DNA from: Dehalococcoidia bacterium
GTDB taxonomy: Bacteria > Chloroflexota > Dehalococcoidia > CAUJGQ01
Length of the DNA stretch: 64,000 nucleotides
Assembly: GCA_035310145.1 (NCBI GenBank)
Contig: DATGEL010000039.1
Location: 1-64,000, forward strand
Direction: 5' to 3'
The translations under genes were made by a program, and so were the position numbers. How positions within the stretch are numbered: the stretch's first letter is position 1; each line of letters begins with the position of its first letter. Below the pieces are notes generated by a model. It was not told where the DNA came from. It worked only from the letters and a program-made list of their open reading frames with translations, and made no database searches. This document shows positions 36,360 to 43,555 of this stretch, in pieces.

Positions 36360-36413
36360 CCCCCTCTCCAGGGCTTTCCATCGCGCGGAGCGCGATCTCG
36401 GATGGAGAGGGGG
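36360..36413. repeat. Compound palindromic repeat, copy D
   Basis: An outer 11-bp stem (CCCCCTCTCCA with TGGAGAGGGGG) encloses a second perfect stem, ATCGCGC-GGA-GCGCGAT. It is preceded by CCTCACCCCCTGGCC. It lies between the EMO-type gene and the acyl-CoA synthetase gene on the same strand. Confidence 0.75.
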
Positions 36414-36483
36414 AAGCTGCGGAGGGTCCTTTGAGGGGGTGGAGGGCCGACTTTTCTATTCCCTGTTCCCTGTTCCCTGAACC

Positions 36484-38046
36484 CTAGCGTTCGTCCGGGC
36501 CGCCGTGCTGCTTGCGGATCTCCGTCTTCAAGACCTTGCCCAGGGCGTTGCGCGGCAGCTCGTTCACGAAAGCGATGTAGCGCGGCGTCTTGTAGCTGGC
36601 CAGCCGCGAGCGGGCGTAGCCGCGCAGATCATCGCCGGTGGCGCTCTGGCCGTTCTTCAGCACGACGACGGCCTTGACCTCTTCGCCCCACTCGACGTCG
36701 GGCACGCCGATCACGGCCGCTTCCTCGATTGCCGGGTACTCTTCCAGCACCGCCTCGATCTCGCCCGACGAAATGTTCTCGCCACCGCGGATGATCAGGT
36801 CTTTCTTGCGGCCGGTGATAAAGAGGTAGCGCTCGTCGTCCAGGTAGCCCACATCGCCGGTGTGCAGCCAGTTGTCGATGATCGCCGAGTGCGTGGCCTC
36901 TTCCTGCTTGAAGTACTCGCGCATCACACGGGCGCCGGAGACGCAGATCTCGCCCTCTTCGCCCATGCCCAGCATCTGGTTGCGCTCGTCCATGATCGCC
37001 AGCTCGATGTCGTCCATCGGCCGGCCCACGGAGCGCAGGCGGTGCAACTTCTTCTCCTTCTCTGCGTCCGAGAGGCCCTTGATGTCGTGGTCATCGGGGC
37101 CCAGGTAGGTGAGCGAGGAGGTGCTCTCCGTCTGGCCGTAGGCGTTCATCAGGCCGCAGTCGAACGTTTCGACGGCGCGGCGCACGACCTCGTAGGGCAT
37201 CGGCGCGGCGCCGTAGGTGATCAGCTTGAGCGAGCTGATGTCGTAGTCCTTGAACTTCGGGTGCTCCATGATGCGCTTCAGCATCGTGGGCACGACGAAG
37301 GCGTGCGTGACGCCCTCCTGCTGCACGGTCCGGAGCCACAGCTCCGGCTCGAACTGCGGCAGGATCACCAGCGTGCGCCCGCCCCAGATCGAGGACATCA
37401 TCGCCGTGGCGCCGGCGATGTGGAACAGTGGCACCGTAACCATCGTCTTGTCGTGGATCTCCGGCATCGCCGGCTCCATCGTGTTGGTCACGTAGGCGGT
37501 GAGCGTGAGGTAGGTGAGCACCACGCCCTTGGGCAGCGCCGTGGTGCCGCTGGTGAAGATCAGGATCGTCGGGTCGTTGTCGTCGATCTCGGTGTAGAGA
37601 TCGTCGGGCGAGCCGGACTCGAGCAGCTCGGCGTAGCTCTGCATGCCCGCAACCGGCTTCTCGATGCAGAAGACGTGCTTGAGGCCGCTCAGCCCGCCGC
37701 GGATACGCCCCAGCAGCTCGAGGTAGCGCTCGCCCACGAACAAGACCGACGCCTCGGAGGTGTTGACCATGTAGGTCAGCTCCTCGTCCTTGGCGCGGTA
37801 GTTGAGCGGCACGAAGGTGACGCCGAGCTTGGCGCAGGCGTAGTAGGCCTCGACGTACTCGGCGGAGTTGACCGCCATCACCGCCAGCTTGTCCCCGCGC
37901 GAGAGGCCGCGGGCGGCCAGGGCGTTGGCGAGCTTGTTGGTGCGCTCCACCATCTCCGTGTAGGTGATGCGCGTGTCGCCGCAGACCAGCGCCTCGCGGT
38001 CCGGCACGACGAACGAGCTGATTTGCAGGAACTCCGCGGTGTTCAT
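36484..38046 (-). CDS. Acyl-CoA synthetase (AMP-forming, class I adenylate-forming)
   Basis: The 520-residue ligase activates a carboxylic acid to its CoA thioester through an acyl-AMP intermediate. Seen motifs are the P-loop TILIFTSGTTALPKGVV, the aromatic A5 region MNAYGQTEST, the A7 Asp in WLHTGDVGYLDDERYLFITG, the hinge RKKDLIIRGGENISSGEIE, and the A10 lysine in PRNALGKVLKTEIR. The substrate may be a fatty or other organic acid. It lies close to the enoyl-CoA hydratase genes and the EMO gene, matching a role at the start of beta-oxidation. Confidence 0.94.
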   Translation of the reverse strand: MNTAEFLQISSFVVPDREALVCGDTRITYTEMVERTNKLANALAARGLSRGDKLAVMAVNSAEYVEAYYACAKLGVTFVPLNYRAKDEELTYMVNTSEASVLFVGERYLELLGRIRGGLSGLKHVFCIEKPVAGMQSYAELLESGSPDDLYTEIDDNDPTILIFTSGTTALPKGVVLTYLTLTAYVTNTMEPAMPEIHDKTMVTVPLFHIAGATAMMSSIWGGRTLVILPQFEPELWLRTVQQEGVTHAFVVPTMLKRIMEHPKFKDYDISSLKLITYGAAPMPYEVVRRAVETFDCGLMNAYGQTESTSSLTYLGPDDHDIKGLSDAEKEKKLHRLRSVGRPMDDIELAIMDERNQMLGMGEEGEICVSGARVMREYFKQEEATHSAIIDNWLHTGDVGYLDDERYLFITGRKKDLIIRGGENISSGEIEAVLEEYPAIEEAAVIGVPDVEWGEEVKAVVVLKNGQSATGDDLRGYARSRLASYKTPRYIAFVNELPRNALGKVLKTEIRKQHGGPDER

Positions 38047-38188
38047 GCTGCCTCCCCGGCCCCGGCGACGCGGCGGCCGCTGTCTGGGCGAGATGTCGGC
38101 GATGTAGTGATGCGCACGCTGTCCGCGCAGATGAAGATACCGCGCACGCCGCGCAGAGAGAAGCGGTTTCGGCCCTCATCCCCCCGTC

Positions 38189-38216
38189 CCCCTTCTCCCA
38201 ATCCTGGGAGTAGGGG
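38189..38216. repeat. C/T-rich palindromic repeat, copy E
   Basis: CCCCTTCTCCCA pairs with TGGGAGTAGGGG around ATCC with one mismatch. A second element of the compound type, ATCGCGC-TTC-GCGCGAT, follows at 38308-38324. The gap 38047-38383 contains no gene. Confidence 0.7.
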
Positions 38217-38307
38217 CGATCCGGCGGTGCAGGAATCGGACGCTGCCGGGGTAACCGTTTGAAGATCGGAACGCCCGGCGCCAGATCGTCTCCTTCCCTC
38301 ATCCCAG

Positions 38308-38324
38308 ATCGCGCTTCGCGCGAT
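38308..38324. repeat. ATCGCGC-type hairpin, copy F
   Basis: A perfect 7-bp stem with a TTC loop shares its arms with the inner hairpin of copy D (36380-36396). It lies in the gene-free stretch before the acyl-CoA synthetase gene. Confidence 0.6.
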
Positions 38325-38383
38325 GTTGCAAATTGGGGGCAGGAGACAGGAGAGGATGAGGGCCGACCGCCGCCGCACAGTGG

Positions 38384-38932
38384 CTATGAGCCGCCGCCCG
38401 CCCGCAACGCGGCGCAGGAACGCGCCGCACCGCCCAAAGCCGGTGTACACCGCCTGAGGTCCACGATGGCGTTCTTTCCTGAAAGCCGCAGCGCGTGATG
38501 CAGCAAGGGCGCGCCGCCGCCCTGCGCCGTGCCATCGCGGGTGAACGCCGCGGCGCCGCACTCGGGCCGGGCCTGAAAGACGCCGCCGGCGAGATCGGGC
38601 CGCCACTGCACCGCGCACGTGTCCGCACCCGCGGGCGGCGCCGGCAGCACCTCGTCCAGCGCCAGCAGCGAGCCGTCCGGCTGGGCGATGATGTAGAGGT
38701 GGCCGCGTGGCAGATAGGTCACGCCCGCGCTCGCCGAGGCGAGGCGCGCGATCGGAGCCGAATAGACCGAGCGGTCGTCGTGGCCGAAGCACGACCAGAC
38801 CAGGGCCGCAGCGGCCAGGGCGATGGCGGCCACCCCCAGCCGCGGCAGCCAGCGCCGCAGCAGCCCGGTCGAGCCCGCCGGAGCAACCTCCGGCGGCGCG
38901 GCCGGCGAAGTTGACGGCAGATCCTCAGCCAT
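38384..38932 (-). CDS. Membrane-anchored protein with degenerate Rieske-like domain
   Basis: The 182-residue product has a cytoplasmic N-terminus, one membrane segment (LGVAAIALAAAALVWSCF) and an external domain. Its layout recalls a Rieske protein: GHLYIIAQPDGSLLALDEV, then TCAVQWRPD and PECGAAAFTRDG. In a true Rieske protein these two places would be CxH and CxxH. Here both histidines are missing, so a 2Fe-2S cluster is unlikely. The assignment is tentative. Its start overlaps the stop of the upstream enoyl-CoA hydratase gene by eight bases, so the two are translationally coupled. Confidence 0.5.
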   Translation of the reverse strand: MAEDLPSTSPAAPPEVAPAGSTGLLRRWLPRLGVAAIALAAAALVWSCFGHDDRSVYSAPIARLASASAGVTYLPRGHLYIIAQPDGSLLALDEVLPAPPAGADTCAVQWRPDLAGGVFQARPECGAAAFTRDGTAQGGGAPLLHHALRLSGKNAIVDLRRCTPALGGAARSCAALRAGGGS

Positions 38933-39719
38933 GGGCCGGGCTCCAGCCGGCGAGCGCGGCGGCGCGGTCCGGACCGACGGCGTGCAGCGTGCGCTGGCCG
39001 AGCCGGTGCGAGACGGACAGTCCCTGCGCCAGCGGCAGATCCATGGCGGCGCGCAGCGCCTCGCGCGCCAACCGCACCGCGAACGCCGGCCGGGAGAGCA
39101 GCCGCTCGGCAAGGGCGCGGGCTTCGTCATACAGCCGCGGGCGCGGCACGACGTCGTGCACCATACCCAGCGCCAGCGCCTGCCGCGCGTCGATCGGCTC
39201 GCCGGTCATGATCATGCCCAGCGCCACGCCGCGCGGCATGTGGCGCGGCAACGTCTGCGTGCCGCCTGCAGACGGGATGTAGCCGAGGTTCACCTCGGGC
39301 AGGCCGAAGCGCGCGTCTTCCGCGGCGAGACGCAGATCGCAGAGCAGGCTCATTTCGCAGCCCGCGCCCAGCGCCCAGCCGTGCACGGCGGCAATCAGGG
39401 GCTTCTCCAGCGAGAGCATCAGCCCCCAGAGGTCGCGCTGCAGCCGCGCGTCGCGCGCGGCCAGATACGAGGGCGCGGTGCCGAACTCCTTCACGTCGGC
39501 GCCGGCGCAGAACGCCTTCTCGCCATTGCCCCGGATGACCAGGCAGCCGATCTCCGGGTCGTCGCGCACGGCCAGCAGCAGCGTCCAGAGCTGGTCGCGC
39601 ATGGCGAGGTTGACGGCGTTCAGCGCCTCCGGCCGGTTGAGCGTCAGCCAGGCGATGCCGCCATCCTTTTCAAACAGCACCAGGTCGTCGCGCTCCGCGC
39701 CGCCGTTCGCCATCACCAT
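38925..39719 (-). CDS. Enoyl-CoA hydratase/isomerase
   Basis: The 264-residue crotonase-fold enzyme has WLTLNRPEALNAVNLAMRDQ, the oxyanion hole segment AFCAGADVKEFG, the first catalytic Glu in GWALGAGCEMSLL and the second in GLPEVNLGYIPSAGGTQ. Both glutamates needed for hydration of trans-2-enoyl-CoA are present. It is a candidate for the second step of beta-oxidation. It is followed without a gap by the degenerate Rieske-like gene and preceded by two small paralogous genes. Confidence 0.92.
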   Translation of the reverse strand: MVMANGGAERDDLVLFEKDGGIAWLTLNRPEALNAVNLAMRDQLWTLLLAVRDDPEIGCLVIRGNGEKAFCAGADVKEFGTAPSYLAARDARLQRDLWGLMLSLEKPLIAAVHGWALGAGCEMSLLCDLRLAAEDARFGLPEVNLGYIPSAGGTQTLPRHMPRGVALGMIMTGEPIDARQALALGMVHDVVPRPRLYDEARALAERLLSRPAFAVRLAREALRAAMDLPLAQGLSVSHRLGQRTLHAVGPDRAAALAGWSPAHG

Positions 39720-39738
39720 GCCCGCCTCGGCGCTGCCG

Positions 39739-39978
39739 CTACACCCAGTCGTGCTTCTGGATCGGGCTGCGCTCGCGCGTGCGCTGCACCCGCTCCAGGT
39801 CGCCGTTCAGCTTCGCCACCAGCGCCTTCATCGGCTCGCTGCCCTGGCGCATCTCGCTGCTGCGCCAGCGGCGCAGGGCGGCGCGGTCCTCATCCGAGAG
39901 GTCCGTCTCGTCGATCACGGCCCTGGTGACGACGGAGAGCAGCCCCCAGACTTCATCGGCGTCCAGTTCCACTTTCAT
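39739..39978 (-). CDS. Small helical protein, paralogue 1
   Basis: The 79-residue acidic protein begins MKVELDADEVWGLLSVVTRAV, with a central LSDEDRAALRRWRSSEMRQG and ends QKHDWV. The adjacent gene 40003-40254 encodes a protein with the same spacing of hydrophobic positions and the shared core LRRWR, so they are tandem paralogues. No known family. It lies between two enoyl-CoA hydratase genes, spaced 19 bases from the next, and is likely part of that operon. Confidence 0.7.
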   Translation of the reverse strand: MKVELDADEVWGLLSVVTRAVIDETDLSDEDRAALRRWRSSEMRQGSEPMKALVAKLNGDLERVQRTRERSPIQKHDWV

Positions 39979-40002
39979 GCGCGTACCACTCCGGCGTGTT
40001 CG

Positions 40003-40254
40003 TCAATCGTGGCTGGGCACATAGCCGCCCTTGCGGCGCAGCAGGCGGTAGGTCTTTTCGTCCATCGTGCTGCCCAGCGCCTCGTTGAGCGAGACGGTCA
40101 GCTCGTTCATGGCCGGCGTGCCCTCGGCGCGGTCGGTGCGCCAGCGGCGCAGCCTGGTCTTGCCGTCGCCGGAGAGGCCGGCCTTGTCGATCATTTGCGA
40201 GACCATGGTCGTCATCAGCGACCAGGCCTCTTCGCCATCGATGATGACCTGCAT
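40003..40254 (-). CDS. Small helical protein, paralogue 2
   Basis: The 83-residue protein begins MQVIIDGEEAWSLMTTMVSQ, then LSGDGKTRLRRWRTDRAEG and MNELTVSLNEALG. It aligns over most of its length with the neighbouring 79-residue protein: a short strand, helix, ID-x-x-x-LS, LRRWR, and a final helix. ATG 40254 is the only good start. The longer open frame upstream is antisense shadow of the hydratase gene. Function unknown. Confidence 0.7.
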   Translation of the reverse strand: MQVIIDGEEAWSLMTTMVSQMIDKAGLSGDGKTRLRRWRTDRAEGTPAMNELTVSLNEALGSTMDEKTYRLLRRKGGYVPSHD

Positions 40255-40397
40255 CGTCCCTCCATCACAGAACATACAGAACAGATTCAGGGCGCTGTCT
40301 GCGGCGGCCGTCACGCGGGGCCGCGGCCCGCCGTGTGGCCCGATCCTAGCGAATCGGGCGCGGTAGCGCGATGCGACGGTATCGAGGGGCAGCGCCC

Positions 40398-41168
40398 TCA
40401 GCGGCCATGAAATTCGGGCGGGCGCTTCTCGGTGAAGGCGCGTACGCCCTCGGCGCGATCTTCCGTCGTTTGCAGGAGCACGGTCAGGTCCAGCTCGTAG
40501 CGCAGCGCCCGCGTGAGCGGCAGATCGCTGCCGTTCTGCACCGCCTCCTTGGCGAAGCGCTCGGCGATCGGGCCGCGCGCCGCGATCGTGGCCGCGAGCC
40601 GCTCGGCCTGCGCCAGGGCGCCGCCTTCGCCGGCCAGCGCGTTGACCAGGCCCCAGGCCTCGGCCGTGACGCCGTCGATCGTCTGGCCGAGCAGGACCAT
40701 CGCCAGCGCCCGCCCGTGGCCGACGAGCCGCGGCAGCCGCTGCGTGCCGCCGGCGAGCGGGATCAGGCCGAACTCCGACTCCGGCAGAGCGAAGCGCGCC
40801 GTGCCCGCGGCCACGCGCAGATCGCAGGCCAGCGCCAGCTCCAGGCCAGCGCTCAGGCAGTCGCCCTCGATCGCCGCGATCACAGGCAGCGGCAGCTCCG
40901 CCAGGCAGCCGAACGGATCGCCTGGCGCGGCCCGCAACTCGGGCGGCGCGGCGGCGTCCGCGAGCAACGACGCGCTCCAGCCGCGGCAGAAGTTGCCGCC
41001 CTCGCCCTGCACGATCAGCGCCCGCAGCTCGGGCATCTCGGCGAGCGCGGTGCAGAGCGACTGCAGCTCGGAGATGGTCTGCCACTCGATGCGGTTCTCG
41101 CCGTCGCCGGCGGCCAGCGTGAGCCGGGCGAGCGCGCCGTCTACCTCAAGGTCTAGCCGGGTGGTCAT
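40398..41168 (-). CDS. Enoyl-CoA hydratase/isomerase
   Basis: The 256-residue crotonase-fold protein contains ALIVQGEGGNFCRGWSASLL (oxyanion hole region), GDCLSAGLELALACDLRVAA with the first catalytic Glu, and LPESEFGLIPLAGGTQRLPR with the second. Its N-terminal part is shorter than usual, and the AGADV-type motif is altered to RGWSA, so substrate preference may differ. It heads the minus-strand group that includes the paralogous small proteins and the second hydratase. Confidence 0.88.
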   Translation of the reverse strand: MTTRLDLEVDGALARLTLAAGDGENRIEWQTISELQSLCTALAEMPELRALIVQGEGGNFCRGWSASLLADAAAPPELRAAPGDPFGCLAELPLPVIAAIEGDCLSAGLELALACDLRVAAGTARFALPESEFGLIPLAGGTQRLPRLVGHGRALAMVLLGQTIDGVTAEAWGLVNALAGEGGALAQAERLAATIAARGPIAERFAKEAVQNGSDLPLTRALRYELDLTVLLQTTEDRAEGVRAFTEKRPPEFHGR

Positions 41169-41320
41169 GCGTCTGCCGCCTCAGATCGTCGCCGCGGGCC
41201 AGAGGCTCGATCGTACTCCACGCGCGCCGGCGCGTCACCCGCCGTCCCGCTTGTCCGGCGTGCAGGCCGGTGCTACGATGCCGCCGCGCGGGCAGCATGG
41301 CCGCGCGAGCGGGGTGGCGC

Positions 41321-41551
41321 ATGGTTCCCGACAAGCACGATCTGCCGCGCCTGATCGTGCCGCCGGCGGCGGGCGCGCTGCTCACGCTGTTCTACTTCGC
41401 TATCTTCAACCGCTGGGAGCAGACGGGCGACCCGCTCAACAGCATCGTCGCGCCGATCCTGGGCGCCGTCGGCTTCCTGATCGGCGTTGGGGTGGACCGC
41501 TGGCGGCTGCGTCGCGCCCGCGCCGCTCCACCCGCCGAGCAAACAGGCTAG
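41321..41551 (+). CDS. Small two-helix membrane protein
   Basis: The 76-residue protein has two hydrophobic segments (LIVPPAAGALLTLFYFAIF and SIVAPILGAVGFLIGVGV) joined by a short polar loop, and a basic C-terminus (DRWRLRRARAA). ATG 41321 is chosen as the start closest to the first segment. No family is recognised. Confidence 0.6.
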   Translation: MVPDKHDLPRLIVPPAAGALLTLFYFAIFNRWEQTGDPLNSIVAPILGAVGFLIGVGVDRWRLRRARAAPPAEQTG

Positions 41552-41598
41552 CGGCGACCGTCGCCAACGGGCGAACCTTCAGCCAGCGGAGCCGAGAT

Positions 41599-41877
41599 GT
41601 GCCGCTCTACGTCGCCTATCTCACCTTTAAAGAGGGCACGACGACTGAGCAGGGCATGCAGGCGTACATGCGCCGCCTGGGCTTCAGCTTCCCGCCGCGC
41701 ATGAACGTGCTCGGTGAGTACTGGGTGAACGGCACACCGCAGGTAGTGCTGATCTGGGAGGCGGAGGACGAAGGGCCGGGCGACCTGATCGACGCCTTCT
41801 GGGGCGACCTCTTCGACGTGGCGATCTGCCCGGCCAGCCGCCCGCAGATCTCCGGCGAGCTGCAGATTCCGCAGTAG
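41599..41877 (+). CDS. Small alpha/beta protein (dimeric alpha-beta barrel-like)
   Basis: The 92-residue product starts at GTG 41599 behind GGAG: a strand (LYVAYLTFKEG), helix (TEQGMQAYMRRLGF), then GEYWVNGTPQVVLIWEAED and a final strand. The strand-helix-strand pattern resembles ferredoxin-like or dimeric alpha-beta barrel domains such as DUF3303, but this is a weak assignment. Confidence 0.55.
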   Translation: MPLYVAYLTFKEGTTTEQGMQAYMRRLGFSFPPRMNVLGEYWVNGTPQVVLIWEAEDEGPGDLIDAFWGDLFDVAICPASRPQISGELQIPQ

Positions 41878-42024
41878 CGCGCAGTGACCTGTCCCGAAGC
41901 CGCATCGTGCATGCCACAGGTGACTCGCTGCGTCGTATCCAAATCCGTCGAGGCAAGCGGGTATTGAGACTTTGATTCTCAGACGAGCTGTGAAACGGCG
42001 GCCGACGCGCAGGCAACGGCGCTC

Positions 42025-42048
42025 CTGGACGGCTTCAGCGCCGTCCAG
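42025..42048. repeat. Short inverted repeat next to hydrolase remnant
   Basis: CTGGACGGC is mirrored by GCCGTCCAG around TTCAGC. It lies just where the hydrolase similarity ends and may mark a deletion or insertion boundary, or serve as a terminator. Confidence 0.5.
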
Positions 42049-42059
42049 AATGGGGCCGT

Positions 42060-42306
42060 TTGGGAGACACCAGTCAGTCACTTCGCGGTCCGAGAGCCCC
42101 ATGCCGCGGCCGTCGTGCCGCACCAGCTGATACTGGGGACCCAGCGCCGTGACCCATGGCGCCCAGAACGGGCCGGTGCTGTCAACGCCCAGGTGGGAGA
42201 GCCAGCCCAGCACACGCACCACGGGGCGGTCCTGGCCGTTGGTGGTGTAGGCAATGCGGACGCCGTTGCGGGTCGTGCAAAACTGCACCTGCTGCTCCAG
42301 CGCCAT
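42060..42306 (-). pseudogene. Alpha/beta-hydrolase N-terminal remnant
   Basis: From ATG 42306 the minus strand encodes about 80 residues matching the N-terminus of alpha/beta hydrolases often fused to signalling domains. It has QFCTTRNGVRIAYTTNGQDR, VRVLGWLSHLGVD and LVRHDGRGMGLSDREVTDW. The nucleophile elbow and all later parts are missing. The remainder of the open frame has no similarity. The frame runs into a 9-bp hairpin at 42025-42048. The whole stretch 41878-42386 holds no other gene. Confidence 0.6.
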
Positions 42307-42386
42307 GTCAGGTAGTATACGCAGGCTGCTGTGACGCATCACCGCCTCGGTCGCCCATCGTGCGGGCCACCATCACCCCCACTCCC

Positions 42387-42863
42387 TTAGCGCAGGTCGA
42401 CCAGCGCAATCGGCGCCAGCCCGGCGGCTGCGCGGGCGAGGTTCGCGGTGTTGAGATCTTGGAACACGGCGTCCGCCTCTGCGGCCGTCGTCACGGTCAC
42501 TAGCTGGGCGGCGAGGTCGCCCCCACCGGCCTGTGCCCGCGTGGCCGCGTCGTCCGCGAGCTGCTGTTGCAGTTGTGCGGCCTGCGCTGGTGTGCCCACC
42601 AGCCAGACTTGGGGTACCAGCGCTGCGCTGGCCGTCCTGCGGGACACCGCCGTGCTGACACCTCGGTCACTGGTGCGAGCTGGCAGCACCGCGCCTGGCT
42701 GGGTGATGCTGGCGTCCCTGTGGACTGCGGCGTGGCTGGTGGGACTGTGCACGCGCCAGACCACCCCGGTCGTCGCGGCGGCCGTCAGCAGGAGGGCTGC
42801 GCCAGCCAGGCCCAGCCGGCGAACCTGTCGCCGCGTGGGGTGCTGCGTGGTGAGGGAGATCAT
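42387..42863 (-). CDS. Membrane-anchored or exported hypothetical protein
   Basis: The 158-residue protein has a basic N-terminus followed by a hydrophobic anchor (LGLAGAALLLTAAATTGVVW). The external part has a Q/A-rich helix (TPAQAAQLQQQLADDAATRA) and a C-terminal segment FQDLNTANLARAAAGLAPI. No family is known. It lies 53 bases downstream of another exported protein on the same strand, probably in one operon. Confidence 0.65.
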   Translation of the reverse strand: MISLTTQHPTRRQVRRLGLAGAALLLTAAATTGVVWRVHSPTSHAAVHRDASITQPGAVLPARTSDRGVSTAVSRRTASAALVPQVWLVGTPAQAAQLQQQLADDAATRAQAGGGDLAAQLVTVTTAAEADAVFQDLNTANLARAAAGLAPIALVDLR

Positions 42864-42916
42864 TGCTCCGTGCTCCTTTCAGGTGTTTCAGGTGTTGTCC
42901 TCTCTGAAAGTCCGTA

Positions 42917-43441
42917 CTAGACCGTAATCCGCGTGCCCTGCACCGTGCCGGCATCCCCGTGCGAGTCAAACAGGACCGTGCCATCAGCGCCTGTGATGAG
43001 AACCTGGAAGACTTCGCTGGTGCTGTTGCCGTCGCCTGCAAGCGTCACCGTCCCCGTAATCTGCATGAGGCCGGCAAAGTTGCCCTCCTCGTCGGTCTGC
43101 ACCGCCAACCACTTGTAGCGCACCTGACCAGCGCCGGCGGCAACCCAGGTGCCCTGGCCGGCGGTGCTGTAGCTGCGCGTAGCGTTCGGATCCTGCTGCG
43201 GGGTGGGCGGCGAGATGGGAGGATGGCTGGCAAGCACGATTCCGTCAGCGGTATAGCTGACGACCTGGTGGCTGTTGGGGTCAAGGCCTGGCCGCGCGAT
43301 GGTGATGAGCCACGAGCCGATGATGCTGGGGGCGGTCTGTGCCTGCGCCGGCCCCGTAACCGCTCGGAACGCAGCCGGGGCCGCGATGACCCCCACTGCC
43401 ACGGCTAGCACGCCCATGCCGGGTATCCACCACCGGTTCAT
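42917..43441 (-). CDS. Secreted hypothetical protein
   Basis: The 174-residue precursor has a signal peptide (MGVLAVAVGVIAAPAAF, cleavage near AQA). The beta-rich mature domain includes IIGSWLITIARPG, VSYTADGIVLASHPP, and GQGTWVAAGAGQVRYKWLAVQ. The pattern (GxW...F-x-x-DG...GxW) resembles lipocalin-like or calycin-type beta barrels, a cautious suggestion. It is transcribed divergently from the STAND regulator gene, which begins 115 bases away and may control it. Confidence 0.7.
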   Translation of the reverse strand: MNRWWIPGMGVLAVAVGVIAAPAAFRAVTGPAQAQTAPSIIGSWLITIARPGLDPNSHQVVSYTADGIVLASHPPISPPTPQQDPNATRSYSTAGQGTWVAAGAGQVRYKWLAVQTDEEGNFAGLMQITGTVTLAGDGNSTSEVFQVLITGADGTVLFDSHGDAGTVQGTRITV

Positions 43442-43555
43442 ACCGTCGCCTCCTTGGCGGACCTGCCATTCTCGATGCCTCCCCGGCATCTGCCAATACC
43501 GTAGAATCAGGGCACGGTGGCGAGGCACCGTCGAGGCACCAGTGGCGCATCATCG

